Below, piece after piece: positions 12,358 through 24,100 of a DNA stretch of 64,000 nt. How positions within the stretch are numbered: position 1 is the first letter of the stretch; each line of letters starts with the position of its first letter. Origin of the DNA: Coffea arabica (lineage: Eukaryota > Streptophyta > Magnoliopsida > Gentianales > Rubiaceae); the NCBI RefSeq assembly GCF_036785885.1, contig NC_092320.1:23375557-23439556 (forward strand), in the 5' to 3' direction. The position numbers and the translations under genes are program-made. The notes beneath the pieces were generated by a model. The model made no database searches, was not told the origin of the DNA, and was given only the letters and a program-made list of their open reading frames with translations.

Positions 12358-13645
12358 TGTGTCACGCCCCGAGCCTGCACGTGCCCGTCACATGACATCC
12401 GCCGTACTCCCAAGTCCCACTCAGGAATACAAGGCTACATTAACCAATTAAACTTGGCAATACTAAATAATTTGCTAAATAAAGTGCGGTTCGAATTACA
12501 TATAAAAGAAAATCTACGAATATACCAGATGTTCGTACATTTATTCTCCAATTGAAACAGTGGAAACAAAAGTAAACAAGACTAATAATTAGAAGAAGCT
12601 AGTCTGCCAACTTCTATTCACCTAAACTAATAAAAGTCATCCTCAGGGTCTTCTATGTAAACCAATTTATACTCTTCAAAATCTGCAAAAATGGTAAGAA
12701 GTGGGTTGAGCGACACATCGCTCAGTAGGTAATATTTACCCCTCTGTTGGACCATGCACACTTAACTTTATAGATACATAGGTATATAAGTACAACTCAG
12801 TTTCAATTGCATATCTTTCACATCCGAAAGTTTTAAAGAACGTTATGAATAAAGCAATCAGTAGTAAAGGAGTGACAAGCAATTTAAGAGCATCTTATTG
12901 ATAGTTGTACGCAAGAAATCGTAAGGTCATAACTCATTTCGTCTCAAGTTACGAATCTCTTCATTTCCATTCGTAAATCAACTCATAATAGTTCAGAAGT
13001 CTCATTTCAAATCAGTTCATAATCATTCCATCAAATCAGCTCATAACAAGTACATGCAATGACCGGCTACTGAGTACTCAACTTAGAGATTTTACCCCTT
13101 CTAGGTGGGCGACCAATAAGTTTCATGACTACCGATTGGTCTCATTTCATTCTTGGGTCAATCGGCTGGGCTTTATACCAGACTACCATGACTTTCTCAA
13201 TTGGTCAATCGGCTGGGCTTTATACCAGGCTATCAATCGGCTGGGCTTTATACCAGGCTACCATGACTTTATCCATTGGTCAATCGGCTGGGCTCTATAC
13301 CAGGCTACCATGACCTCACCAATCGGCTGGGCTTTATACCAGGCTACCATGGCGATTAAACAGGACTATAGCCCCTACCGTCTATTTCATGACTGCTCTG
13401 AGCTTACTTGTCAAAAATTCATTTCATATATCGTATACGTAAATCTTTGATTTCATAAAAGATTCAACTCATTTTGTATATAAGAAACGTATTAAAACAT
13501 TTCAAATAAGTCACATGGTCCATTTTTGTATAGTAAAATATGACTTTTATAAATATGTAAGCAAAGCATTTAATCAAACACCTTTCAAGTCAACACAACA
13601 AAATAGGATTTAAACAAGTGTCATCAACCTGTGTCACCATATATA
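12358..13645 (+). repeat. Repetitive insert starting TGTGTCACGCCCC (left arm), class uncertain
   Basis: Locally GC-richer than its surroundings. It begins TGTGTCACGCCCCGAG and ends near CCTGTGTCACCA, and contains a minisatellite (13158-13352). The start resembles the LTRs of some plant gypsy elements and the TG/CA ends would fit a solo LTR, but I find no convincing target duplication and no second copy outside the duplicated blocks. The same insert lies at 18278-19565 and 56133-57420. Confidence 0.3.
13158..13352 (+). repeat. Minisatellite, about five units (left arm)
   Basis: Five imperfect copies of a unit with the core TCAATCGGCTGGGCTTTATA followed by CCAGGCTACCATGACTT. Unit lengths are 47, 28, 47, 41 and about 32 bases. 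The phase of the units explains the repetitive peptides readable in more than one frame, so no protein should be inferred. Confidence 0.85.
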
Positions 13646-14909
13646 GTCAAAAAATTGACTCTATGAGTTATTCTTTTGAATTTTAGATATTTGAGATTTC
13701 CTTTCTTGCAAGTGCTTAAACGGTCTAGGATGTTGAATTTATTCTGTGAGCTTTGTTGACTGTCTGGTTTTGAAGTTAATTATACCTTATAGATCCATCT
13801 GGATGTGTATTTGGATATGAATAGTAGATTTTGAAATGAATGGATTGCAAATATCCTTTAAACCACTTTGTGTGGCTAACTCTTCCATAAAAAGAATTTC
13901 GCTAATCAGTGAAAGATGTTTGGTAGAGAAAAAATTGATTAGTTGGTTTAGTTTGAAGTACCCTTTTACACACTTTTGGCAAAAGAGTGTAAATCTGCCA
14001 AAATTAACTAATATGACAAAAGAGTGGCCGTTTGTTAATCAAGTGCATATGTTAAATCAGAAGTTAAATGATAAATAACATTAACTAATATGGAACAAAA
14101 GGGTCGATGTTAAGACTTTTCACTTTCACTTTTGCAGAGAAGTTTAAAGATTTTCCGAAGAAACCTCTAAGCTGGTTCAGGAATCATTTTTTGCTCAGTT
14201 AAAAGTTGAATCCTTTTGTTCTTTTCTTGTTTTTGCACTGAATATGGGACCTGGTCTTCATGCAATTTCTGTCTCTGCATCTTTTAGGACAAGTCAATAT
14301 TTCTATAGTAGTATATGTTTGAGAGTAAGAGTAGGGAGATGATTGTCTACACAACCGAAGGTACTTTGCCATTGCAATTTCTCAGGGATAAATTTTTCCC
14401 CATCAAATTTTTATCTCTGACCTTGTCTTTCTTCTCTCTTCTTTTTCTGGTACCCACTACAGGAAGAAGCAATCTTTATTTGTGGTCCAGGAATAAACAA
14501 ATGGTGAATATAGCCTTTAAGTAGGTGTTTGTTCACCTTTTATTGTTGTTTTTCCTTTTTTGGGTTTTAATGATGGTATAAGTTCTAATTAATCGACTTT
14601 TTGTTTAATTGATAGGTGAGAATATCTTAAACTAGGTGACTTGGTTGAGCAGATATTGTGCACATCCGTATTTGGAACTCCATAGCATGTCAGCTTCCTT
14701 ATTTGGCTATCTAAATAGACTATTTTGTAGTGTGAAAATGTCATCTTCTTTTGATGGGCTTTTGAATAATGAATCATTAGTTTCTTTTCCTTGATTAATT
14801 TTATAGATTGATTACACTTTTGTTGTTAGACTAAGTTTTACTTGGTAATAAATTTGTATATTTCATCTTTAACCTTTTGGGTTCATTTCTTGAACTTCAA
14901 TATTTATAG

Positions 14910-15265
14910 GTATAAACTTGTTGAAAAAAGGATGAGAGGCATTGGCAGTATTCAACATTTTGCTGACTTGCTAAATTTGTTAAGAGAATTTCCTTCACTT
15001 TCCTTGGAATATGCTTCTGCTGTTCTATCATCTATGTGCAGGTTATTAGTCAAGATATGGAGATTAAAGGACCTCATTTAAAACATCTGACACTTCTTTA
15101 GGCTTTATTGTTCTAGGCCCAATCAGATATCTTTATACTTACTGTTATTTGATTGTGTGGCTTGAGTTCAAATTAAGTAAATTATTTGAGAGAATGCTTA
15201 ATGATTTGTTTGGCTTGTTTTGCTTAGCAATGAGTCAAAGCCCGAAGAGTGGAAGAACTCTTACC
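14910..15265 (+). pseudogene. Two exons of an unrecognised gene in spacer S
   Basis: Exon 14910-15041 (acceptor TATTTATAG, donor CAG|GTTATT) encodes about 44 residues of helical sequence (YKLVEKRMRGIGSIQHFADL, then a Leu/Glu-rich helix ending AVLSSMC). Exon 15228-15265 (acceptor TTGCTTAG) continues in the same phase with SNESKPEEWKNSY. The matching phase and the polar/non-polar pattern argue for real exons. Short open stretches upstream (14463-14503, and LVEQILCTSVFGTP near 14.64 kb) could be more exons, but I cannot join them. Family unknown; whether it belongs to gene X cannot be told. Confidence 0.4.
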
Positions 15266-16427
15266 GTTTCCCTTGCATTATCATGATTGAAGTGCCATGC
15301 ATCCCTAGAATCAGATCGGAATTATTTCTCTGTCTATCCTGCATGGATCTACAGTGATTATTTATTAGCCTCATTTTTGGATACATATTATTGTAGACAT
15401 TATGTACCTTTTACATTTTAAATAAGAGGTTTTGTTTGTAAAGATAGTGACCAACTTTTGTTTCAATGCATCATATTGTGTATATTGGACCTATTATGTA
15501 CTTCCTAATTTTGTCCAGTTACGGTGCTTTGTATTCTTAATGACACTGAATTGCAATTTTCACTTACCTCTTTAATTCAATAATTCTTTTTACTAATTAT
15601 ATGCCTCCTAATTGTATGGCCTCAAATAATTCAACATCTGTCATCACAACAATTTGCAAGTTAGATGGCCAGGATTGGGCAATTTGCATGCTTTCACCGT
15701 TTTCCAGCTACCTTTTTCTGCATAATCAGTAATTAATTTCATATAAATGGCCTGTTATGGCATGAAACTCAAGTGCGCCTAGAATTCCACCTTTCTATTT
15801 GTCAACTGGTTATTTCATTCTCCCAACAATAAACTTCGGTTAGGGAACGTTTCCATTGACTGTGAAGATAGATTGTTGCACGGAGGATCCTTTTTCAGAA
15901 ATATGAACCCCCTTCATTCTCACTGTACACCTACTTCATACCATGTATCACACTTCCATTCTCCTGACCAGAGTTGTTGCGTTAGTTGTTCCGATTTTCA
16001 TGTTACATGCAAAGAATTGGATAAACAATATAGAAACGATTGAACAACATCAAAATTAATGCTCGTTGTAAATTTAAAAACACCACAAATAATCAATCTT
16101 CCACAGAATAATAGAAAAAATTAATAGTGTTTACTCATTGTTTAATATTTTTGAATCTCCCATTTACTTCTCCCAACACTACATCCCATCTCTACATGAA
16201 GCAAAATCATACTGATGAGCTTCAATTTTATTTGCCTCAATTATTTTCTTTTCGATCATTTTCTCGACACCATGTTAGATGCAAACCTTTATTTACTCGC
16301 ATTTTCTTACAACATTGCTTATTTAAAAGCTTAATCATTTTATAACCAAATAACTTAAATGCAATGCATACGATTTATGATATTTCCACTTGAAAATCTG
16401 GGCATTTTCTGGGCAATATGAAATTAA
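15266..16427. other. Non-coding part of spacer S before the Helitron end
   Basis: AT-rich sequence without splice-compatible open frames that I would defend. It includes ordinary poly-T and poly-A tracts and leads into the Helitron 3' hairpin. Confidence 0.4.
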
Positions 16428-16458
16428 CACCGCGCATTGCACGGTGATCCTCTCCTAG
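16428..16458 (+). mobile_element. Helitron 3' terminus
   Basis: Stem CACCG / CGGTG around CGCATTGCA, then ATCCTCTC and CTAG, followed by TTAAAT. Helitrons end in CTRR about 10 bases after such a hairpin and insert before T. Confidence 0.8.
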
Positions 16459-17978
16459 TTAAATATTATGTATATAACTCCTGAATGTATTATCATTTCA
16501 TTAACAATTCACAAAAAAAGTTAGTTTCGTTTTTGTTTCACAAAAATAGAAAACTTTTAGAGAAAAGAATGGATTGAACTATGCAGGAGAGAAGCAGTAT
16601 AAGCAACAATATATTCAAAAAACTGACACGAAAATAGCAAAAAATTTGTAGAAGAGTGTTGAAGTTAGCCTAAAAAAGAATACGTAATCACAAAAGAAGG
16701 AAGAATAGATAAGCACTATCTGATCAAATGGTAAGTATTTGGCAATTTAAGGCTAAAGATTGAAATGGGAAACAAAATCTTAAAAATCCTAGAAGTTGTA
16801 TACGTTGGTCAATTCTGGCAACAACAAAAAAAAGATTGAAGGTGAAAACTGAAAAAAATTAAAATTACAAGAGTTGTATATGTGGATTTGTGGAGTTTGG
16901 ATTTCAATGCGTGCTTTGCCTATAAACCTATAGGAAGTCAGTTGTATTATTTTAATTCTTAAACTTTAAATTTAGAAACAAAAGTCCTATATTTTGGTTT
17001 TGTTTTAAGAGGAAACCTGAGTAACAATTTTTTAAAAATATTTTAACATGCCGGTAAAAAATTAATCATGTCAATCCTGGGGTTGACCCAGTATGACCCA
17101 TTCTATTTCTATGTCATGTTCATGTAAACTCATTTTTTACACAAATTATTCATACCGTGTTTTATTTAAAATTTTTTCATGTTGTATCAGATATTGCCGC
17201 CCGTATCCTAATGTTATTTTTGTTGCTAGAGGGAGTTTAGATTTCTTATCCATCTTCAATTGGGATGGATTTTTTTTATTCAAATGAACTCAAAGTAAAA
17301 TGTATTTCAAATCACTCAGTCACACTTCCTCAATCTATCCAATAAGCTTGGATTGTTGCGTGAGTATATTGGAAGAGTATCCTTTAGTCACCAATATTAT
17401 ATACTATAAACAATGTTCTTAAACTTGGATCGCTAAGTGAACTGGAGGAACTTTGGTTTACAGTTCAAAGTGGTTCAATTCAACCCAATCCAAATGTTTT
17501 TCTATTTTTATTTTTTAATTATTATATAAATTGGATGACTTTAAATTTTCTTTGGAAAGAAAATTTTGTATGAATCAGCTCAAAAATCTAATTTTTATAA
17601 AATTTGACCAATTCGGCTAGTTTTAGACCGGCTTTGATTGGTTCAATTGATTTTCTAAATAGACAAGTGAATTGGACCACTGCTATGGCCAGAATGCATT
17701 TTGGCTGCTTAAAGTATCTTTCGAATTTTAAAACAAAACTACGAGAAGAAATCACAAAAAGGTGAAAGTGGTGAATAAACAATATCTTTGATACTCCAAT
17801 TATTTTTTGTTCATTGTGATATCACCCCAAAGTAGTATGCAATTAATGACTGTGAGATAGAAATGTTGACACTTTATTGGAAGAGCAATGGAGAAGTGGC
17901 GCTCTTAATAAATTTAAAATATAGTAATTCTCAATTTTGAAGGAGAAAGGAAAACGTAATATCAATATTTAACCCTTG
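16459..17978. other. Non-coding flank after the Helitron 3' end in S
   Basis: 1.5 kb of AT-rich DNA that would be host flank if the Helitron call is right. No gene, no TIRs and no tandem repeat seen. Confidence 0.4.
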
Positions 17979-18570
17979 AACTAATCAATTTTTTCTCTAC
18001 CAAACATCTTTCACTGATTAGCGAAATTCTTTTTATGGAAGAGTTAGCCACACAAAGTGGTTTAAAGGATATTTGCAATCCATTCATTTCAAAATCTACT
18101 ATTCATATCCAAATACACATCCAGATGGATCTATAAGGTATAATTAACTTCAAAACCAGACAGTCAACAAAGCTCACAGAATAAATTCAACATCCTAGAC
18201 CGTTTAAGCACTTGCAAGAAAGGAAATCTCAAATATCTAAAATTCAAAAGAATAACTCATAGAGTCAATTTTTTGACTATATATGGTGACACAGGTTGAT
18301 GACACTTGTTTAAATCCTATTTTGTTGTGTTGACTTGAAAGGTGTTTGATTAAATGCTTTGCTTACATATTTATAAAAGTCATATTTTACTATACAAAAA
18401 TGGACCATGTGACTTATTTGAAATGTTTTAATACGTTTCTTATATACAAAATGAGTTGAATCTTTTATGAAATCAAAGATTTACGTATACGATATATGAA
18501 ATGAATTTTTGACAAGTAAGCTCAGAGCAGTCATGAAATAGACGGTAGGGGCTATAGTCCTGTTTAATCG

Positions 18571-18765
18571 CCATGGTAGCCTGGTATAAAGCCCAGCCGA
18601 TTGGTGAGGTCATGGTAGCCTGGTATAGAGCCCAGCCGATTGACCAATGGATAAAGTCATGGTAGCCTGGTATAAAGCCCAGCCGATTGATAGCCTGGTA
18701 TAAAGCCCAGCCGATTGACCAATTGAGAAAGTCATGGTAGTCTGGTATAAAGCCCAGCCGATTGA
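18571..18765 (-). repeat. Minisatellite, right arm copy
   Basis: Reverse complement of 13158-13352 with the same five units. Confidence 0.85.
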
Positions 18766-19585
18766 CCCAAGAATGAAATGAGACCAATCGGTAGTCATGA
18801 AACTTATTGGTCGCCCACCTAGAAGGGGTAAAATCTCTAAGTTGAGTACTCAGTAGCCGGTCATTGCATGTACTTGTTATGAGCTGATTTGATGGAATGA
18901 TTATGAACTGATTTGAAATGAGACTTCTGAACTATTATGAGTTGATTTACGAATGGAAATGAAGAGATTCGTAACTTGAGACGAAATGAGTTATGACCTT
19001 ACGATTTCTTGCGTACAACTATCAATAAGATGCTCTTAAATTGCTTGTCACTCCTTTACTACTGATTGCTTTATTCATAACGTTCTTTAAAACTTTCGGA
19101 TGTGAAAGATATGCAATTGAAACTGAGTTGTACTTATATACCTATGTATCTATAAAGTTAAGTGTGCATGGTCCAACAGAGGGGTAAATATTACCTACTG
19201 AGCGATGTGTCGCTCAACCCACTTCTTACCATTTTTGCAGATTTTGAAGAGTATAAATTGGTTTACATAGAAGACCCTGAGGATGACTTTTATTAGTTTA
19301 GGTGAATAGAAGTTGGCAGACTAGCTTCTTCTAATTATTAGTCTTGTTTACTTTTGTTTCCACTGTTTCAATTGGAGAATAAATGTACGAACATCTGGTA
19401 TATTCGTAGATTTTCTTTTATATGTAATTCGAACCGCACTTTATTTAGCAAATTATTTAGTATTGCCAAGTTTAATTGGTTAATGTAGCCTTGTATTCCT
19501 GAGTGGGACTTGGGAGTACGGCGGATGTCATGTGACGGGCACGTGCAGGCTCGGGGCGTGACACATATAGTATTCATTAACAGAC

Positions 19586-19774
19586 CTTCGATTGCTCGCA
19601 AACCTTTGTGCACTTTTTCATGACATTCTTCGCAGCACCCAGTTTTGACTCTTACTACAATAATCTGAAATAGTTTGATTGATCAAGAAAGCTAATAACC
19701 ACAATTTCAGACCATAAATTACAGAAAACATGAGGACAACTGACACTTACCGGATCAAGAGCACGATTTTTCAT
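19586..19774 (-). pseudogene. 5' half of HMA-domain gene, right arm copy
   Basis: Mirror of 12149-12337 (exons 19751-19774 and 19586-19664), identical including the CEEC motif and the donor at the domain's middle. Its direction is convergent with the left-arm copy, both pointing towards the spacer. Confidence 0.6.
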
Positions 19775-21411
19775 TGTCCAAGCCTTGTTGCATGGGGGAG
19801 GGAAAAAAAAAAGAGCATGAAAACTACTTTAATATTTAAGCAGCATTGCAAAAAGGCAATTATATATAATCCAAGCTTTGGTAATTCAAGAGAAAATTGA
19901 AGTTTCCACCATCCAACACCACAAACATCGGTAGCATCAGCATTATACCATAGGTAGCATTGCATTTTCATATAGTATAAGTTCATGATCAAAATAACTA
20001 AAGCAACAAGACGAATGTAATTGAGATTTTTTTTCGTTGTATGATTAGTTCCAGTTAAGTTAACCCTTTGAATCCTTTTCCCTGTACTTCCAACAATAAA
20101 CACTTTCACATAGCTCCTCTCCACTGATGTAGTTCAATCAAGAGACATGCCAAATAATACGAATTCCAGCTTTATGTAGCCTAATTTTAGACCTTTGACT
20201 CTGAAAATCTCTATGTACAGTTCAGAATTGTATCCCTTTAGTCATAAAAGGCAAAAAGTGTCCAATTAATTGTCTCTGGCTCTATAGGTTCGTTCAAATC
20301 ATGGGTACTTAACTATCAAGATCTTATCCCTAACCCTTAAACAAAAAAAAAATAAAAAAGAAAGAAAAACTTAGCCGTAAAATACTAAGAACAACTAGAT
20401 CCTTAAAACACTATGTTAGGACACTTGACAAAATTTATGAAAATCAATGGAAGTGAATTAGAACCAAAACCAAAGCCAAGTTGAAAGCTTACCAACTTCT
20501 ACTAAAACAGTATTGCCAAGTATTTTGCCCCAGAGTTCAAACTAATTTTTGTGCCAAAACATGTACATGTACGAATAGAAAGAAACTTATAAAGCAGAGA
20601 CATGTTGGCTAAAGGAAGTTGTTTATCCATCATGAGAACACAAAAATATTTTAACCAAGCCATAGTATCCAGCCAAAACTGAACTTAAGGAAAATTAAAC
20701 GGAAGAAAAATTAATGTAATTTTTTTTCGTACGAGTTGTGGGGGGAAAAAAGAAGAGAGACAGGATCCATAAAGGCACCCACAAGGACCAGAAATAACAA
20801 TAATTGGACGACTGAAACCTACGTCATTAGCATTACATGGAATGTATTCTTTTTTTTTTGTCTGTCTTGAATATATGAAGTAAATTTTAGTTTATATATT
20901 AAATAAATAAAAGAAACAGCTAAGCGTATCAATCTTACGATTCTGATTCTGCTAATGTTACTTCAAATATGTCGTATATTATGAAGTACAAATAACAAAA
21001 ATAATAATTACCATAATTAGTAACAAATAAAAATAATAGAATTTTTAGCAGGACAAGAATCAGTGGCTAGAACACATAATTACCATATAAATGCGGAAAT
21101 TTATATTGATTGCTCTCCCTATTTATACACTTTCTTGATTTACTTTCTCTTTTCCAAAAAAACTAGTTTTCCTTAATCAGTTAAAGAGCTAACTCGAAGT
21201 TACTAAATTTAAACATGGTTCCTCTTGTGTTTCTAAGTCAGCACTTCCTTCTACATTGTGTCTCCTTTTTTGCTAATTTCCTCTTGATTCCTTAAGGAAA
21301 CAATTATTCCCTTTCATTTTCTTCTGCAAAAAAGGAAATGTTTCGTCTTATAATTGTGAATCCAACTTCTATTCTCTGCAACCTTTTTCCTCGCCCACGA
21401 AAAGAAGAAAC

Positions 21412-21417
21412 TATAAA
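21412..21417 (+). promoter_or_regulatory. TATA box and telo-box of M1 (right arm)
   Basis: TATAAA is followed directly by ACCCTAAACTTTATAG; together they form a telo-box (AAACCCTAA) inside a short inverted repeat (CTATAAA / TTTATAG). A leader of about 40-70 bases follows and is spliced at 21483 (CCAG|GTATGT) to an acceptor at 22129, giving a 647-base 5'-UTR intron. A second TATTTATA at 21120-21127 is an alternative. The same arrangement precedes M2. Confidence 0.55.
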
Positions 21418-22144
21418 ACCCTAAACTTTATAGTCTTCTTCACAAGAAAGTAGCCACAGTAGAACGATTTCTTGAGTTCCAGGTATGTTATTCAATAATG
21501 TCATCTTTAATACTATTTTATTTGAGTATCAAAGCATATTTAATTTGATAATGATTCCATGATTTTTTCAATGTTTCTGGATGCAAGAATGCACATGCGT
21601 ATCTGAGCATTTATTTTATCTGATTATTTTAGACTTTTCTGACTTTCAGTTATATTTGTTGCTTATTGCATTGTTTTTCCTTTTATTATTTTCGATTTTT
21701 GTAAATGTTGCTGTATACATCGGTATGAAGTTTGTGAAGGAGATTTGACTGGATTTTTTGAAGGATATGTGCAACATAAAAACGCTCAACTGCAAATTTG
21801 GTTGTTAAAAAAAGGAAAACGAACTAGAAAAGTAACTGATAATCAGAAAATTAAGAGCTTAATTGAAATTCAAATAATTGGCATGTATCTATTCCAGTGC
21901 TATAATATATACAGGAGACAATAGCATTTGTCTTAAAAAAAGCATTTGTCTAGAATATAATTTTTACACCATGAAAAGACTTGGATTAGCTTTGTTAGGC
22001 ATATTTAAGGAAAAGAGTACACTATTTCTATTTGCAATACGTGATCTTTCTCATCAATTCTGCTCCTCATCAATATCACTAGGCTAATTATTGATTTCTC
22101 AAATTTGTTTTTCATCACATCCTCTACAGCAACAACGATTTGCC

Positions 22145-23422
22145 ATGAAGTTCTTTGCTCGGAAACGACAAGTTGAAATACCTCCTCAAGTTGAGCAAGA
22201 GGAGTTGATGTTCATGGTATATTCTACTACAATCTCCTTTTCATCAAAAGTTAAATTTAGATAATTAATTTCTCAATGCTTAGTCTCTCACTCATTTAAT
22301 TGGTTTATGTATTTCATTTACTTTCTTCAGAATTGTGTTATAAAAATGAATAGGCTTCAAAAGGGGTGGCAAAAGGCAAGAATACAAATAATTGATTGTA
22401 TCCAAGGTAATGTTAAAATTTCACTTTGTTGTTCCCTCTTTATTCATTTTCTTTTTTCCTCTATTGTTTCATCACTTCGCATACGTCGCTGTCTCTGATT
22501 TAGTTGTAAGTAGAATGGTCTTGGTCACAGAAAATTAAGGGATTTTCTCTTCACCACCTGTGTGTATTGATGTTTAGCTATACGATTAAAAAGAAATAGG
22601 GATAATACAGTTGTGTTGTGTGTGATTCAATTCGGTTATTGTATACGCTGAAAATTTTTATTTGCAATCACATTAATCATTCTAATGTGGTAATGAATAC
22701 ATGTGAAATATTTATTTATATGCATCACTTTTTTCACGAATATAATAATACACCAACTCTATACCAAATAAGATAATAAATACAACAACCAGAGTGAATC
22801 ACACGGAATCACTGCCCCTAGTCCAAACAAAAAGTATTGCTATTATTGCTAGCAAAAAAAATGTCGAATTTGTTTCCCATATTACGTAAGTGTCCTTGTA
22901 ATTCACAAGTCTTGCATTTTAGAGTGGCTGAGAAAAGTGCTTTAGTTTTTCTTAATTAATTATCCAGAATTTTCAGTGGTTAGTTTTGAGCCTTCAACGC
23001 ATATAATTTATATTCCAGAAATTATGGACTGACTGAATCTAAATGCTTAATTTGTTTGGCTAAATCTTGGTGTGGATTCATTTCTCTTCTCTACACCATC
23101 AGTTCGCAATTATAAAGGGGAACAAGACGGAACAATGATACTATCAGGAATGTGTCATCCCACGGAACTCTTAAGGACGATTAGGAATTGCAAAAAGAAA
23201 GCCGAGCTGTGTTGGTTTGAATATGGAAATTGCTCTAGCTATTTGTACGGGCCAAGCAGGGGGGTTCCTTGCCCACCACAGCCAAATCAACCTTCAAACA
23301 TACCTGCCGCAAGTGCTAGTGATCAAGCAGCAAGAGGTACTGGAATTGCTACCCGAAGTGCTAATGATCAAGCAGCAAGGAATGGAAATGCTACCCGAGA
23401 TGGCAACAAAATCCACTACTAA
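22145..23422 (+). CDS. M1, cysteine-less HMA-fold small protein (right arm)
   Basis: Exons 22145-22216, 22331-22406 and 23103-23422 join in frame to about 155 residues, with donors ATG|GTATAT and CAAG|GTAATG and acceptors CTTCAG and CCATCAG. After a basic start (MKFFARKRQ), residues 20-95 follow the HMA order: strand ELMFMNCVIKMN, helix RLQKGWQKARIQIIDCI, strands around GTMILSGMC, helix HPTELLRTIRNCKKKA and last strand ELCWFEYG. The metal motif MxCxxC is replaced by MNRLQK, so copper or zinc binding at the usual site is not expected. The tail has a Pro-rich piece and two imperfect DQAAR repeats, and ends KIHY without a CaaX box, unlike isoprenylated HIPPs. Family role is unknown; small HMA-like proteins can act as chaperone-like or effector-target proteins. 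Confidence 0.8.
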
Positions 23423-23772
23423 GTAGTGGTGGAGGCATTACTTTTTGAAGGGATTACATTATAATAAGTAGTGTTTTTTCGAGCAACTGATGATATTTGA
23501 CTGGAACGTTATAGTACTTGATTACGTTTTTTGCCTATTTATCTATATTGGAATGAGGGCAATTTGCTCTTTACTTTTTTGTCCAGACTATCGCATATTG
23601 ATTAAGAATCTTATGAGCCGTTTGTTTAAAATTTCAGAATCACTATCACTATATGCATCACAAATTTGAGAACATCAAAGGTTTAACAAAAAAGTAAGTT
23701 GGAGAGCAAGATCTTGGAGTTGGCAGTGGAAAGTAAATGGGAACTTGGCACTGAGAATCTAATTAAAGTGCC

Positions 23773-24100
23773 CTAGCACAGCACAATAAAAGGAACAAAT
23801 TCATGCTTCCTCCACCATATATATCTCTCTTGTTCTGTTTCTGCCTTTACACTAGAATCAATAGGTAAAATTCTCCCCTTTGCTAACTCCAAATCCATTG
23901 CATCCCTGCTTTCAGCAGCCAAATCCAATGGTTCATGGGTATAAAACCAAGCACATATTAGATAATAAATCACATTTACTACTTGTATTCCAGTTATCAG
24001 CCAGTAGTAATTCTCCAATCTTCCGTGATTGAGATTCCTATCAGGCAGCCAATTTCTTTCTTTACCACTGTATTTATGAACTGAAGAGACTAAGATGGAC
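23773..24100 (-). pseudogene. NPF transporter last exon, right arm copy
   Basis: Mirror of 7823-8150, identical in sequence and equally without upstream NPF exons. Confidence 0.8.

Larger units (their letters stand above)
1..13944 (+). repeat. Left arm (A) of a 14-kb inverted repeat
   Basis: Seen: this segment is the reverse complement of 17979-31922. Positions of matching features add to 31923 from one end to the other, so there is no net insertion or deletion. The 12-base T tract at 5533-5545 has the same length in the other copies, and all predicted peptides I compared are identical. The inner edge is 13944, where the shared sequence GATTAGTT stops. The outer edge reaches base 1, so the arm may continue outside the window. 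Positions 4008-13944 occur a third time at 47783-57719. The arm carries M2, gene X, an NPF exon, M1 and an HMA half gene. Confidence 0.97.
3785..16458 (+). mobile_element. Helitron-like element carrying several gene fragments
   Basis: The 3' end is clear: a GC-rich hairpin (CACCG...CGGTG, 16428-16446) followed by CTAG at 16455-16458 and then T, as Helitrons require. The best matching 5' end starts TCCTTAGTCCTTACTATAC at 3785 after an A; a start at 3792 is the alternative. CTATACTAAAAGC just inside is typical of plant Helitron 5' ends. Orientation of both ends agrees only across the A|S junction at 13944/13945. Between them are gene X, an NPF exon, the complete M1 gene, an HMA half gene and the S exons, all but M1 on the Helitron strand. 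No Rep/helicase gene is visible, so it would be non-autonomous. The pairing of the two ends is inference. Confidence 0.55.
13945..17978 (+). repeat. Spacer S between the palindrome arms (also present inverted at 57720-61753)
   Basis: These 4034 bases separate the two arms and are not self-complementary. The same segment is found inverted at 57720-61753 (coordinate sum 75698). S starts GGTTTAGTTTG and ends TTTAACCCTTG; the two ends are not inverted repeats of each other, so S does not look like a transposon with TIRs. It holds two exons of an unrecognised gene near 15 kb, a Helitron 3' end at 16428-16458, and about 1.5 kb of apparently non-coding DNA after it. Confidence 0.95.

Noticed and set aside
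13158..13352. Repeat-spacer array resembling CRISPR
   Set aside because: The units are contiguous, of unequal length, without unique spacers, and the DNA is a plant nuclear genome.
13125..13450. Open frames encoding a repeated SIGWALYQ-type peptide
   Set aside because: They are produced by the minisatellite read in two overlapping frames; no splice context or homology supports a protein.
13945..17978. Spacer S as a transposon in its own right
   Set aside because: Its ends are not inverted repeats, there is no target duplication, and a Helitron 3' end lies inside it.
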